Shown here piece after piece: positions 7,876-16,445 of a stretch of DNA of 64,000 nt. Below the pieces are notes generated by a model. That model had not been told where the DNA came from. It saw nothing but the letters and a program-made list of their open reading frames with translations, and ran no database searches. The DNA lies in NCBI GenBank assembly GCA_017462345.1, contig JAFTRI010000018.1, forward strand, positions 1 through 64,000, given 5' to 3'. Each line of letters opens with the position of its first letter. Within the stretch, counting starts at the first letter, position 1. The stretch is from Muribaculaceae bacterium. Its GTDB lineage: Bacteria > Bacteroidota > Bacteroidia > Bacteroidales > Muribaculaceae. Position numbers and translations under genes: made by a program.

Positions 7876-8480
7876 TGATATCACCAATAAGTTTTCAATT
7901 TGTGGCGTCGGGCGTAGCGACGCAGGTAAAGGGGTCGTTGTATAGGTTTAAGCCGTCGAGGACAGGAAAGAGCCCGAACTGGGATGGGAGAGGGAATGAG
8001 ATAACGACAAATGAGCAAAGGAGCCCGATAACGGACAAGAGTTATTGGAAGGACCGTTATGTGCTATGTGAGCTGACTTTAGAGAACCGCAAGAAGGATC
8101 GTCTTGTGATGAATGACGCAGTTGTGTCGGTGAGCCGGACGAAGAATATCGTTACGACGCAGATTGTGGGGACGAACGGGACTGTTAAGGAGTATATCAG
8201 TGCGGGTGATTATAGTGTGAATATCGTTGTGGGTGTTGCTGCGGTGCGCGATGGTGTGATAGTCGATGAGTATCCGGCAGAGGGGTTGCGCGAGCTTCGT
8301 GCGTTCCTTGATGACAACGAGGCTTTAAGCGTGCACAGCGAGTTTCTTGAAGTGTTCGATATAACCAGCATAGTTGTAAAATCGTTCTCGGTATCGCAAG
8401 ACACGGCCAGCAACTACCAAAGCGTAAGCATCACGGCAGTGAGTGATGAGGAATACAATATTTACAGCACGGACTATTAA
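7875..8480 (+). CDS. Tail protein between tape measure and hub (DUF6046-like)
   Basis: 201 residues. It begins one base inside the tape measure stop codon (TAATG), which implies coupled translation. Visible features are KSPNWDGRGNEITTNEQ near the N-terminus and LRAFLDDNEALSVHSEFLE near the C-terminus; I associate these with a conserved tail family of Bacteroidetes prophages (DUF6046). By place it corresponds to the Mu N (gp43) protein that joins tape measure and hub. The exact family number is from memory and should be treated as likely, not certain. Confidence 0.6.
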   Translation: MISPISFQFVASGVATQVKGSLYRFKPSRTGKSPNWDGRGNEITTNEQRSPITDKSYWKDRYVLCELTLENRKKDRLVMNDAVVSVSRTKNIVTTQIVGTNGTVKEYISAGDYSVNIVVGVAAVRDGVIVDEYPAEGLRELRAFLDDNEALSVHSEFLEVFDITSIVVKSFSVSQDTASNYQSVSITAVSDEEYNIYSTDY

Positions 8481-8516
8481 ACAGCGTTTAACAACCCATT
8501 AAACATCATTTAACCG

Positions 8517-9473
8517 ATGTATAGACTAACGGCAAAAATAGAGATAGCGGGCGAGAAGCGATGGGAGCTTGATGGGGTAACGGAGGTGGAAATCACCCTC
8601 GACACCGAGCAGCTTACTGACACATGTAAACTGACGCTACCGAAACGGTTGAAATGGGACGGTGTGGCTGAAATGCCTGTGCGTCGAGGAGATGGGGTGA
8701 AGGTGTGGCTTGGCTATGATGACGATTTTCAATTGGCGTTCTCGGGCTACGTGCGCGATGTGGGTATTAAGACTCCAATAGTATTGACATGCGAGGACGA
8801 GATGTTTAGGTTGAAGCAAATGGCAACGGTAAAAAAGGCGTATAAGAGTGTAACGATTGAAACCTTGCTCAAGGATCAGGGGATAAGTTATCGGCTCAAT
8901 GTTATGGGAGAGCAGAGCTTGGGACAGTATCGCGTGACTGCCGACACAGTTGCCTCGTTGCTGGGGCATCTGCGGGAGAACGGTATCAGGAGTTTTTTCA
9001 GGTATGAGAATGGTGAGCCGGTGTTGTATTGCGGGGTGCTGTTTGAAAAAGAGGACAGTCCGACACAGGTATTTGAGACCGGTGTAAATATCATCAGCGA
9101 CCAGAGTCTGGAACAGCAGCAGGCTGAAAATATAAGATTGCGCGTGAAGGCAATATCGTTGATGCCGAACAACAAGAAAATCAAGGTAGAGGTGGGCGAT
9201 GCTGACGGAGAACACCGCACGCTGCACACCTACAACAAGACGGAAAGCGAACTCAAAGCGTGGGCGGAACAGGAGATAAAACGGTTGAAACGCGACGGTT
9301 TGAAAGGCAGTTTCACGACATTCGGGGCAAAACTTGTGGATAAACTTACCGCCATAGGGATAAAGATAGACGGCGAGAAAAAAGGTGTGTATCAGGTAGC
9401 GAAGAATGTAATAAAATATGGCACAGGAGGTTTCCGTCAGGAGATAACATTGGGGTCAAGAATAGGCGAATAA
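8517..9473 (+). CDS. Baseplate hub protein (gpD / Mu gp44-like)
   Basis: 318 residues. The N-terminal half has the beta-barrel pattern of hub proteins (VTEVEITLDTEQLTDTCKL, VRRGDGVKVWLGYDDD, FSGYVRDVG), which start by defining a ligand-like domain and a coordinate frame. The C-terminal half ends with HTYNKTESELKAWAEQEIKR, matching late-control D / gp27-like hubs. It should form the trimeric hub that holds the spike, encoded next. It follows the previous gene by 36 bp and precedes the spike gene by 14 bp. Confidence 0.8.
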   Translation: MYRLTAKIEIAGEKRWELDGVTEVEITLDTEQLTDTCKLTLPKRLKWDGVAEMPVRRGDGVKVWLGYDDDFQLAFSGYVRDVGIKTPIVLTCEDEMFRLKQMATVKKAYKSVTIETLLKDQGISYRLNVMGEQSLGQYRVTADTVASLLGHLRENGIRSFFRYENGEPVLYCGVLFEKEDSPTQVFETGVNIISDQSLEQQQAENIRLRVKAISLMPNNKKIKVEVGDADGEHRTLHTYNKTESELKAWAEQEIKRLKRDGLKGSFTTFGAKLVDKLTAIGIKIDGEKKGVYQVAKNVIKYGTGGFRQEITLGSRIGE

Positions 9474-9487
9474 AAACAGGATAAATC

Positions 9488-10099
9488 ATGAATAATATAG
9501 CAGACGCAATAAGACGAATGGCACAGGGCGGGAGGCAGACCGTGAGCATGGTATGCATGGTTGACGCGGTAGATAAAGAAGCCCGCACGGTTGATTGCAC
9601 TCCGATAGATGAGGGAGCTCCATTGCTTGGGGTGAACTTGCAGGCCAACCAGGATAGCGCATGGGGCGTTGTAATCTACCCCCGAGTGGGGAGTTATGTG
9701 GTGGTTGGGTTCGTTGCCGATGGCAATGCCGGGATAGTGTTGCTGACAGATGATATTGAAAGCATAGAGGTAGTAGTGAGCGACACGACGAGCCGGGTGG
9801 TAATCGACGAGGAGCGAGTGCGTATCGATGTGGGAGATGAAACGAGTGCCGAGCTAACGAAAGAAGGTGTGTTGCTGAATGGAGGTAGCCTCGGAGGACT
9901 TATCAAGGTTAAGGAGTTAACAAGCCGCATTAACAATATTGAGGAGGATATAAACTTATTAAAAGATGTTTTCTCAGGTTGGGTGTCAGTTCCGCAAGAT
10001 GGTGGAGCCGCCTTAAAGGCCGCTTCGGGGGCATGGGCAGGGAACAAATTGACACTTACGACGCGTGGTGATTATGAAAACGAGAAGGTGAAGCAATGA
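9488..10099 (+). CDS. Baseplate spike / assembly protein (gpV / Mu gp45-like)
   Basis: 203 residues. The N-terminal part is an OB-like domain (SMVCMVDAVDKEARTVDCT) with the pattern of baseplate assembly V proteins. A beta-rich region with strands of alternating residues follows, then a short coiled coil (about 145-165). Together these form the membrane-piercing spike at the tail tip. Its last four bases overlap the start of the next gene (ATGA), showing translational coupling with the gp46-like gene. Confidence 0.75.
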   Translation: MNNIADAIRRMAQGGRQTVSMVCMVDAVDKEARTVDCTPIDEGAPLLGVNLQANQDSAWGVVIYPRVGSYVVVGFVADGNAGIVLLTDDIESIEVVVSDTTSRVVIDEERVRIDVGDETSAELTKEGVLLNGGSLGGLIKVKELTSRINNIEEDINLLKDVFSGWVSVPQDGGAALKAASGAWAGNKLTLTTRGDYENEKVKQ

Positions 10100-10371
10100 G
10101 AGGAATATTGATAGATAGTGGAACAGGAGACCTATTGGTTGAAAATGGCTCGATTGTGATAGGCGACACTGAAGCACAGACGGTGGAGGCGGTATTGACT
10201 ACTAATCGTGGTGAGTTTAAGGAGTCTCCGTTGATAGGTGGTGAGGTGATGCAGATGCTTGGGGGAGTCGTAGATGTGATGTGGCCCGGTAGGGTGAAAA
10301 AGATGCTAAAGGCATGTGGTGTGGACTGTGAACGGGTAAAGGTTGATAATGGCGAGGTCATAATCGAATAG
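10096..10371 (+). CDS. Baseplate wedge protein (Mu gp46 / gp25-like)
   Basis: 91 residues. It opens with GILIDSGTGDLLVENGSIVIGD and has the segment VEAVLTTNRGEFKESPLIG, the pattern of Mu gp46 and P2 gpW/T4 gp25-like wedge proteins, which are short and lie between spike and gp47-like proteins. The ATG overlaps the stop of the spike gene. It would link hub and wedge in the baseplate. Confidence 0.75.
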   Translation: MRGILIDSGTGDLLVENGSIVIGDTEAQTVEAVLTTNRGEFKESPLIGGEVMQMLGGVVDVMWPGRVKKMLKACGVDCERVKVDNGEVIIE

Positions 10372-10373
10372 CA

Positions 10374-10643
10374 ATGGGAACGATAATAGTAAAAGACAGA
10401 CAAACGCTGCTTGACGTTGCGTTGCAGACGAGTGGCAGCCTTGAGGGTCTGATGGATCTTGCGATAGCTAACGGAAGGAGTGTAACCGATGAGCTTGCCG
10501 ATGGCGAAGAATTGATAACGGGTGAAGTGGTCGATAGAAAAGTTGTAGAACGGTATGAAATGGAGGGAGTATGCCCTGCGACGGAGGAGATAATAACAAC
10601 AAAAAAAATAAGTGATGAGAACAATTCAGGAGATCAAGGATAG
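10374..10643 (+). CDS. Small baseplate protein, LysM-like
   Basis: 89 residues starting 2 bp after the wedge gene. The segment IIVKDRQTLLDVALQTSGSL, followed by LMDLAIANGRSVTDELADG, has the helix-turn arrangement of a LysM-like domain, as seen in small baseplate proteins of contractile tails. Its 3' end overlaps the next gene by 29 bp if that starts at the ATG at 10615. The domain call is a pattern match only. Confidence 0.5.
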   Translation: MGTIIVKDRQTLLDVALQTSGSLEGLMDLAIANGRSVTDELADGEELITGEVVDRKVVERYEMEGVCPATEEIITTKKISDENNSGDQG

Positions 10644-11457
10644 CATGACGAGTGCTTTTATGGCCAACGCAGAAGCGGCGAAATTATGGGGCTTCGCTGT
10701 GGGTGATGAGTGGAATAATGTAATGGGCAGAGTGAGTGTGGAGAATGTGCTGTTTTACATAGTTGCTGTGTGTTGTCATGTGGTGGAGGGGTTGATGGAT
10801 GCTCATAAGCGAGAGGTTGATGATATGCTTAGTGCGCGATCACCGCATGGGTTGAGGTGGTATAGGGAAAAGGCATTGGCATTTATGAAGGATAAGGAAC
10901 TGCCTGGTGACAGCGACGAGTATGATACCGGGGGAATGAGTGAAGCTGAAATCGCTGAGCGGCGAGTGGTAAAATATGCGGCAGTGGAGGAAGATGCGCA
11001 GACTGGCATTCTGATTCTTAAAGTCGCCGGTGAAAATGGTGGTGCTCGATGTCGCTTACAAGAGGAGGAGGCGACGATGTTGCGCAGTTACATGAATGAG
11101 GTGAAAGATGCGGGGGTGTTAATCAACATCATCAACCGGGATGCGGATATATTTGGGTGCGAGGTTGATGTGTATTATAATGCTAACCTTGATGGAGAAC
11201 AGATAAGGAAGGATGTCGAGGACCGGATAAGAAGTTATGTGGCGAATTTGCCGTTTAATGGGGAGTATCATGATATGGGTCTTGTAAATGAGCTGCAAGG
11301 AGTTGCGGGGGTAAAGGTTGTGGATCTAAAAAACTCATTGAGCGGGACGGATAAAGATACGCTAACTTCAATTATGGGTCTTGCTTATCCTGTGAGTGGT
11401 TATTTCAAGGTGGAAGATGTGAATATAAATATGAAGCCTTATGGGAAGTATTTATGA
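10615..11457 (+). CDS. Baseplate J-like protein (Mu gp47-like)
   Basis: 280 residues from the ATG at 10615; a GTG immediately before it at 10612 is a less likely start. The N-terminal part has WNNVMGRVSVENVLFYIVAVC, the middle is acidic, and the C-terminal half carries VDVYYNANLDGEQIRKDVEDRI-type strands and a helix as in baseplate J domains, with VNELQGVAGVKVVDL near the end. It would form the peripheral wedge that carries the fibres. Position between gp46- and gp48-like genes supports this. It overlaps the next gene by 17 bp. Confidence 0.65.
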   Translation: MRTIQEIKDSMTSAFMANAEAAKLWGFAVGDEWNNVMGRVSVENVLFYIVAVCCHVVEGLMDAHKREVDDMLSARSPHGLRWYREKALAFMKDKELPGDSDEYDTGGMSEAEIAERRVVKYAAVEEDAQTGILILKVAGENGGARCRLQEEEATMLRSYMNEVKDAGVLINIINRDADIFGCEVDVYYNANLDGEQIRKDVEDRIRSYVANLPFNGEYHDMGLVNELQGVAGVKVVDLKNSLSGTDKDTLTSIMGLAYPVSGYFKVEDVNINMKPYGKYL

Positions 11458-11917
11458 TGTTGATATAAATAGGTTGTTGAAGTTGTTGTTGCCGATGAGG
11501 TGGCGCCAGGTCGGTTTGTTGGCAATGGGGAAAGCTCTGACAACACCAATAACGGGAATGCCTGCGAAGTTGAAGGATTATAAGGCAGAATGTGAATATA
11601 GGATGAGGTATAGCGGTCAGGTCTGTCGGTTGCGTGGGTTGCTGAATGATGAGTTTGACTGTGATAAACGCCGGATAACAGTTACAGACTCCAAAAGTAG
11701 TTTTGCTGATGGTTACATATTTGTTTATTCAAGAAAAGAAGGCAAATATGAAGTGCAATTACCATGTGAAATAAGGGAGCGAAGCAATCCGCAATATGAC
11801 ATCGGGGATTTTGATGTTAATGTCCCCATGGAATTGAAAGAAAAAGAATTGAGAATAAAAGCACTTATAAATGAGTATAAACTTGCCTCGAAGAGGTATA
11901 AAATAAATTATATATAA
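11441..11917 (+). CDS. Tail protein upstream of fibre (gpI / Mu gp48-like position)
   Basis: 158 residues. It begins MGSIYDVDINRLLKLLLPMRWR and has a region with CEYRMRYSGQVCRLRGLLNDEFD, a common pattern in Bacteroidetes phage proteins that attach the fibre to the baseplate. The C-terminus is charged. It overlaps the gene before it by 17 bp and its stop shares one base with the fibre start (TAATG). No catalytic motif is seen. Function is by position. Confidence 0.5.
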   Translation: MGSIYDVDINRLLKLLLPMRWRQVGLLAMGKALTTPITGMPAKLKDYKAECEYRMRYSGQVCRLRGLLNDEFDCDKRRITVTDSKSSFADGYIFVYSRKEGKYEVQLPCEIRERSNPQYDIGDFDVNVPMELKEKELRIKALINEYKLASKRYKINYI

Positions 11918-14900
11918 TGGATAAAGTAATAGGAAATTATGGAGGTCAAGCTGATAACAGCTTCCCTCTCGATTGCGGAACGCTTGAGGCGTTACAGACA
12001 AATACAATGCTTGTAGAGCTGCTTGGTAATATCGCAGGAGATAAGATAATCCTAAGTGGCTGCGAACCGAGTTCAGGAGGGAGCCACCGTTCGGAGGGTT
12101 ATGTTTTTTTGAGGACCCGAGATTACCCAATGGGTGAAATATTGCGTTGGGAAGGGGGTAAAACTTTTGCGGGAATGAGAATAGCCGTGCAAGATGTGCA
12201 GATTACTACCAAGGGGAATGTTTATCCCAAGGCATACAGCCGCAGATACCTTGAGCCCGGAAGTGGCGGGGAGCACTTTGAGTGGGCAGATTTCCATGAA
12301 CCATATAAGAACTCATTGTTTAAAATTAAACAGTTGTTGACCGAAGATGAGCAGGCACAAGTGCGGGATAATATAGGTGCTGTAAGTGCAGAGGTGGTAA
12401 ATAAGTTGAGTGCGGGGTTGAATGGTATAGATGCTTATACAGAGGTGTTGTATTCGTTTATTACGAAATTATTTAAAGATAAACAGGATAAACTTATCGA
12501 TGGTGTCTCAATAAAGACGATAAATGGAGTGTCGATGCTCGGAGAAGGCGATGTGCAATTGCCGGCAGGAGGCGAAGGTAGTGGAGACGTCGATTTAAGT
12601 GCATATCTGACAAAATCCTTGGCAAAGGTGGAATATGTTCAGAAAAACGATGTAGGATTATATGATGTTGATAGATATAATCCTGCTGCTTCTGATGTGA
12701 TATTCCACACCCCAAGAAGTGCAAGAAACACAGTGCCAGATGAAGCCAGACGCCAGGGACTTACGATTACTTACAGGACAGCTGACGGTGTTCATGTGGT
12801 GGAACGTTTTGTAGGCAGCGGGGAACTTGATTTGACAACGGAAAGGGATTGGCTCAATAATAATTATTGGCTACGCGAGTTCCCTTATGTTATAAATGCC
12901 CATGATTTCAAGACCCTTGCCGATGGGGAATGTTTTGAGACTTTGGAAGAAGCGATAAATTGGATACCGGAGTGCCATAGACGCCCAGGAGTAATATTTA
13001 CATGCCAAACAACGAATGGCAAATGGCTGTTTAAACGATTTATCGGAGCTTCGGCAGATGAATGGTTTTACACCTCAAGCAAGTGGGTAGATGTTGATAC
13101 TGTGCGACGTAATGTAAATGTGATTGTGGCGGCGTTTGATTCGTCGGAAGAAGATAAACGATATGCCGATGTCGTTGCTCCGGCCGAAGACAAAGGTTAC
13201 AATGTGATACGTTACGCATTAGGGCTTCTTGGTGCAGACGGCGGAAAAATCACTTTGATGAATGGGACATATAGAGGAGCGATAATTGACGGAGAGACGG
13301 AAAATGCCTCGTTGGCGGATATAATTTATCTGAACAAGGAAGGAATTATTATTGAGGGCATGGGAAGGTCAACGGTTATCACAACAGATTCAACGGTTGC
13401 AGATGCCAATATCCAAGTGTCGAAAGAGGGTTGCGTATTGCGAGATTTGTCGTTGTCGTTGCCATTGCGCAATAACAGCAATTATGATGTTAGATTGGAA
13501 AATGTATATATCGCAGGCGAGAGAAATGATGCTTTTGCCGACAAAAGCAAAGTAATGGAGATGATGACGGTTAAGCCGTCGGAAGGCATTGCGGGCATTA
13601 ATGCGGCAATAAAGAGCTTATCGGCAACAGGCGGTAAGATTTATCTTGAGTCGGGAACTTATAGCGGTACATCGGGCGTTGCCCTATATGTATCGAATAT
13701 TACCATTGAGGGGCAAGGACCTACAACAATTATCAGTCGCGAGGGTAGCACAAATACGGTATTTGTACAAGGGGCGTATGCAGATACGTTGAAAAATGTT
13801 GTATTGCGTGATTTGACGATAGCACAGGGCGGAACCTTTGTCACTAAAGAATTTACCGAAAAGCCCGTTAAGCTGATTAATTGTTGGGTTAATGGCCAAT
13901 ATTATTATCAGTCGCAAGAAACTACCGCCAATATTATCACTGTAGGCAAAGGCATGGACTTTGATACAGTTTATAAGGCATATATAAGTATAGATTCAAC
14001 GAAACCACTTCCCTCTGAATTTAATAGGTATGAGATTCACGTTTATGGGCATATAAAGGAAGAAAAAGGTAAACGTTTATATTTAAACAGACAGTATGTC
14101 GATATTATCGGGCATAATGCTATAATCGAGTACGAAGATGACGACCCAGTGGGCGAATCGGCTTACCCTTGTGCTGTGATATTGGATAATGCGGTCACAA
14201 ATCCTGATGTTGCGCATTTATACGGAAATTATAACCATTCGACATATCGAGATTTGCATTTCTTGCGGACCGGGACGGTAAATGCGTGGAATTTCCCATG
14301 TGTTCATTTAAGCAGTGATTATGTTACACTAATTAACTGCGTGTTTGAAAACCGCACAAAATCGGCTACTGATTTCATACCAAGCAATACCCCATCGGGA
14401 GGAGATGATAAAGCAGGAGCACGCCGTCATGGTATAGTAATATCGTGCAACAACTTTGATGATGAGTGTAAAACAAGATTGATAAACTGCGTTGGTATCG
14501 GTTCTCCGTATGGGTTTATGAATACGCGAGGTATTTATATTGGGTATGGAGGACCATCTCTATATAATTGCGTAGGTTATGGCGGAGGCATGGGTGAGCG
14601 CAGCCATGGGATTATAAGTCACCGTTATTCAAAAGCGAAATTATTTAATTGCATCGGCTATGGGTCGAAATATACAATTCCCGAATCTAATGGCGAGTGT
14701 TGCGGTATTAGATTTCAATCAATGACGCAATCGGAATGCCATAACTGCATTGGATATGCCGGGACCTCGGATAAATCATCAGGCATATCTGTTTGGCACA
14801 AATCCCAACCAAAGTTGATTAATTGCACCGGATACGGAGGAAAGGGGAAAGAATCTGTTGGGCTTGATATTGCGGATTATGCTAATCCGACAGTGCTTGG

Positions 14901-15561
14901 CGGATTTTACGGAGTAGCCAATAATGCCATGGCGGTGACATTCGTGAAAAATACAGGCAACCGTATGACATTTACACTTGTTGAAGATGCCCCATGTGTG
15001 ATAAAGCAATGTGTGACATGGCTTACTACATCAAACATGACAGAGGCTAATGTGCCGGTTGGAACTACATTCAGTCTGTTAAGAGCTGATGGCTCAGTGA
15101 TAATTGATAAAAGCGAAGTTAATTTTAAAATGTCGGCTATCTCCTATCCTGAAATATCGGAAGTTACGATCCAACCGGGCGAAAAACTAACTGTTTTATG
15201 GCAAGACGCAAACGGCAATGAGATTGCTGTTGAAGATGATACTTTGAAATTGCAATTTGTGTATCAATATTCAGCCGATGGTGGTCATGGATTACGATTG
15301 CTTCGCTACTCAAAAGGAGTAATGCGAGATGTGACATTTGAAAGTAATATCAACGGTTACGGTGTGATTATTGATACCGTTAATAACACTTCGGAAATGG
15401 ATAGATGCACGATTATAGGTAATAATGGAGTTGCCATAAATTCAATGCGAGCAAACCTTGATAATGTAAATATTGGCAATTCCTCAATAAAAGGTGAGAT
15501 CGTGAATATTAATTCGTTCAAGGAGGTGGAAGTGATAGGAGGAAATAATTGTAAGATATAA
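11917..15561 (+). CDS. Tail fibre / tailspike with pectate-lyase-like beta-helix
   Basis: 1214 residues. Residues 1-140 form the baseplate-binding head; LTEDEQAQVRDNIGA (about 141-155) is the short helix common in phage fibres. Two related modules follow, each with the pectate-lyase beta-helix opening (GGKITLMNGTYRG near 445, GGKIYLESGTYSG near 570, then ITIEGQGPTTII). From about 846 to 990 there are five turns with the unit NC(V/I/T)G(Y/I)(G/A), the repeating rungs of a right-handed beta-helix. The C-terminus is another beta region. The protein would bind, and may cleave, a capsule or other glycan on the host. No DGR or inversion sites were found beside it. Confidence 0.8.
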   Translation: MDKVIGNYGGQADNSFPLDCGTLEALQTNTMLVELLGNIAGDKIILSGCEPSSGGSHRSEGYVFLRTRDYPMGEILRWEGGKTFAGMRIAVQDVQITTKGNVYPKAYSRRYLEPGSGGEHFEWADFHEPYKNSLFKIKQLLTEDEQAQVRDNIGAVSAEVVNKLSAGLNGIDAYTEVLYSFITKLFKDKQDKLIDGVSIKTINGVSMLGEGDVQLPAGGEGSGDVDLSAYLTKSLAKVEYVQKNDVGLYDVDRYNPAASDVIFHTPRSARNTVPDEARRQGLTITYRTADGVHVVERFVGSGELDLTTERDWLNNNYWLREFPYVINAHDFKTLADGECFETLEEAINWIPECHRRPGVIFTCQTTNGKWLFKRFIGASADEWFYTSSKWVDVDTVRRNVNVIVAAFDSSEEDKRYADVVAPAEDKGYNVIRYALGLLGADGGKITLMNGTYRGAIIDGETENASLADIIYLNKEGIIIEGMGRSTVITTDSTVADANIQVSKEGCVLRDLSLSLPLRNNSNYDVRLENVYIAGERNDAFADKSKVMEMMTVKPSEGIAGINAAIKSLSATGGKIYLESGTYSGTSGVALYVSNITIEGQGPTTIISREGSTNTVFVQGAYADTLKNVVLRDLTIAQGGTFVTKEFTEKPVKLINCWVNGQYYYQSQETTANIITVGKGMDFDTVYKAYISIDSTKPLPSEFNRYEIHVYGHIKEEKGKRLYLNRQYVDIIGHNAIIEYEDDDPVGESAYPCAVILDNAVTNPDVAHLYGNYNHSTYRDLHFLRTGTVNAWNFPCVHLSSDYVTLINCVFENRTKSATDFIPSNTPSGGDDKAGARRHGIVISCNNFDDECKTRLINCVGIGSPYGFMNTRGIYIGYGGPSLYNCVGYGGGMGERSHGIISHRYSKAKLFNCIGYGSKYTIPESNGECCGIRFQSMTQSECHNCIGYAGTSDKSSGISVWHKSQPKLINCTGYGGKGKESVGLDIADYANPTVLGGFYGVANNAMAVTFVKNTGNRMTFTLVEDAPCVIKQCVTWLTTSNMTEANVPVGTTFSLLRADGSVIIDKSEVNFKMSAISYPEISEVTIQPGEKLTVLWQDANGNEIAVEDDTLKLQFVYQYSADGGHGLRLLRYSKGVMRDVTFESNINGYGVIIDTVNNTSEMDRCTIIGNNGVAINSMRANLDNVNIGNSSIKGEIVNINSFKEVEVIGGNNCKI

Positions 15562-15619
15562 CCGAACCTGCATTAAGGGGGCGGCAGAAAAAATAAAGCC
15601 CCCAACCTGTTAGTAGAAG

Positions 15620-15740
15620 ATCCTACCCAACATACTAACACAAAGATGCGACATACCGCACAGTCGGAGGCCTAAATGCCTTTTGACTGCGGTATGTCGT
15701 TTTTTGTGCTTGCTTATGCAAAAAGTATGTTGAGTAGGAT
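15620..15740 (+). terminator. Nested inverted repeat with intrinsic terminator after the fibre gene
   Basis: The core is a terminator: CGACATACCGCA (15649-15660) pairs with TGCGGTATGTCG (15688-15699), and a T run follows (15700-15705). Outside it, CACAAA pairs with TTTGTG, and further out a 17-bp arm (15620-15636) pairs with 15724-15740 with one mismatch. The whole 121 bases can fold as one long interrupted hairpin. It should end the late transcript after the fibre gene; the outer arm is more than a terminator needs. Confidence 0.75.
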
Positions 15741-15806
15741 TGTGCAAAGTTACGAAATTTTTGGGTTAATCCCTATTTTATAAACCAATTAAATTATAAT
15801 TTATGA

Positions 15807-16445
15807 ATGAATAAGTATTATTCGATGCTTGAAAAGGTCCTAAAATCGGACAAAACGCAACAAAACAAAAAAGGTGGTATAAGATACCTGCTGAATGAAC
15901 AAATTACATTGACCCCCGCAGATCTCTTGGATATATTCGAGAGCCACGGCATAGCGAGAAAGAAGTTGCGAAGTGAACTAAACCTATTTATGGCGGGTGA
16001 GCGAACTGTTGAGAAGTATAGGGAAGCCGGTATAAATTGGTGGGACTATTGCGGTTCGATATTGGTAAACACCTACCCTACTTATTTTGAAAAATTGCCA
16101 CCGTTGATTGCAAAAATCAACAGAGAGAAGCGAAACAGCAAGAATTATGTACTATTCTTGGGCGAGACAGGTGTCGAGAGCAACCAAATGCCTTGTTTGA
16201 GTCTTGTGCAGTTTCAAATTGATAATGGTGAATTGGTAGTGTCGGCATATCAGCGCAGTTCTGATGCAAATCTCGGTTTGCCGGCAGATATTTACCACCT
16301 CTATTTGATAAGTCGTCAGATCGATGTTCCTTTGAAATCGATAACAATAAACTTCGGCAATGTGCATATCTATGAGAGTAATGAAATGAATACACGCAGG
16401 CTGCTTGCCGGCGAGGAAAACGTAAGATTTGAACTGAATGTGTGA
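15807..16445 (+). CDS. Thymidylate-synthase-like protein, predicted deoxycytidylate-type
   Basis: 212 residues that align end to end with thymidylate synthase (264 in E. coli) but lack the last 40 or so. Visible counterparts: Glu57 (RSELNLF), Trp79, catalytic Cys130 (QMPCLSLVQF), the phosphate-binding YQRSSD (149-153), LGLPADI (156-162) and HIY (187-189). Two key changes stand out. Asn177 of E. coli, which reads uracil, is Asp161 here, the change known from dCMP hydroxymethylase and from engineered dCMP-specific TS; the His after the catalytic Cys is Leu. It overlaps the methyltransferase gene by 8 bp. I infer action on a cytosine nucleotide for phage DNA modification. A TS that has lost folate chemistry cannot be excluded. 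Confidence 0.7.
   Translation: MNKYYSMLEKVLKSDKTQQNKKGGIRYLLNEQITLTPADLLDIFESHGIARKKLRSELNLFMAGERTVEKYREAGINWWDYCGSILVNTYPTYFEKLPPLIAKINREKRNSKNYVLFLGETGVESNQMPCLSLVQFQIDNGELVVSAYQRSSDANLGLPADIYHLYLISRQIDVPLKSITINFGNVHIYESNEMNTRRLLAGEENVRFELNV

Noticed and set aside
8637-9227. 196-residue minus-strand ORF inside the hub gene
   Set aside because: It is a shadow of a well-supported gene on the plus strand and its product is rich in His, Gln and Leu with no recognisable pattern.
11917-15806. Diversity-generating retroelement or fibre inversion cassette
   Set aside because: No reverse transcriptase, template repeat or invertase gene is in the window, and no second fibre end is found. The inverted repeat at 15620-15740 is too close together for a cassette.
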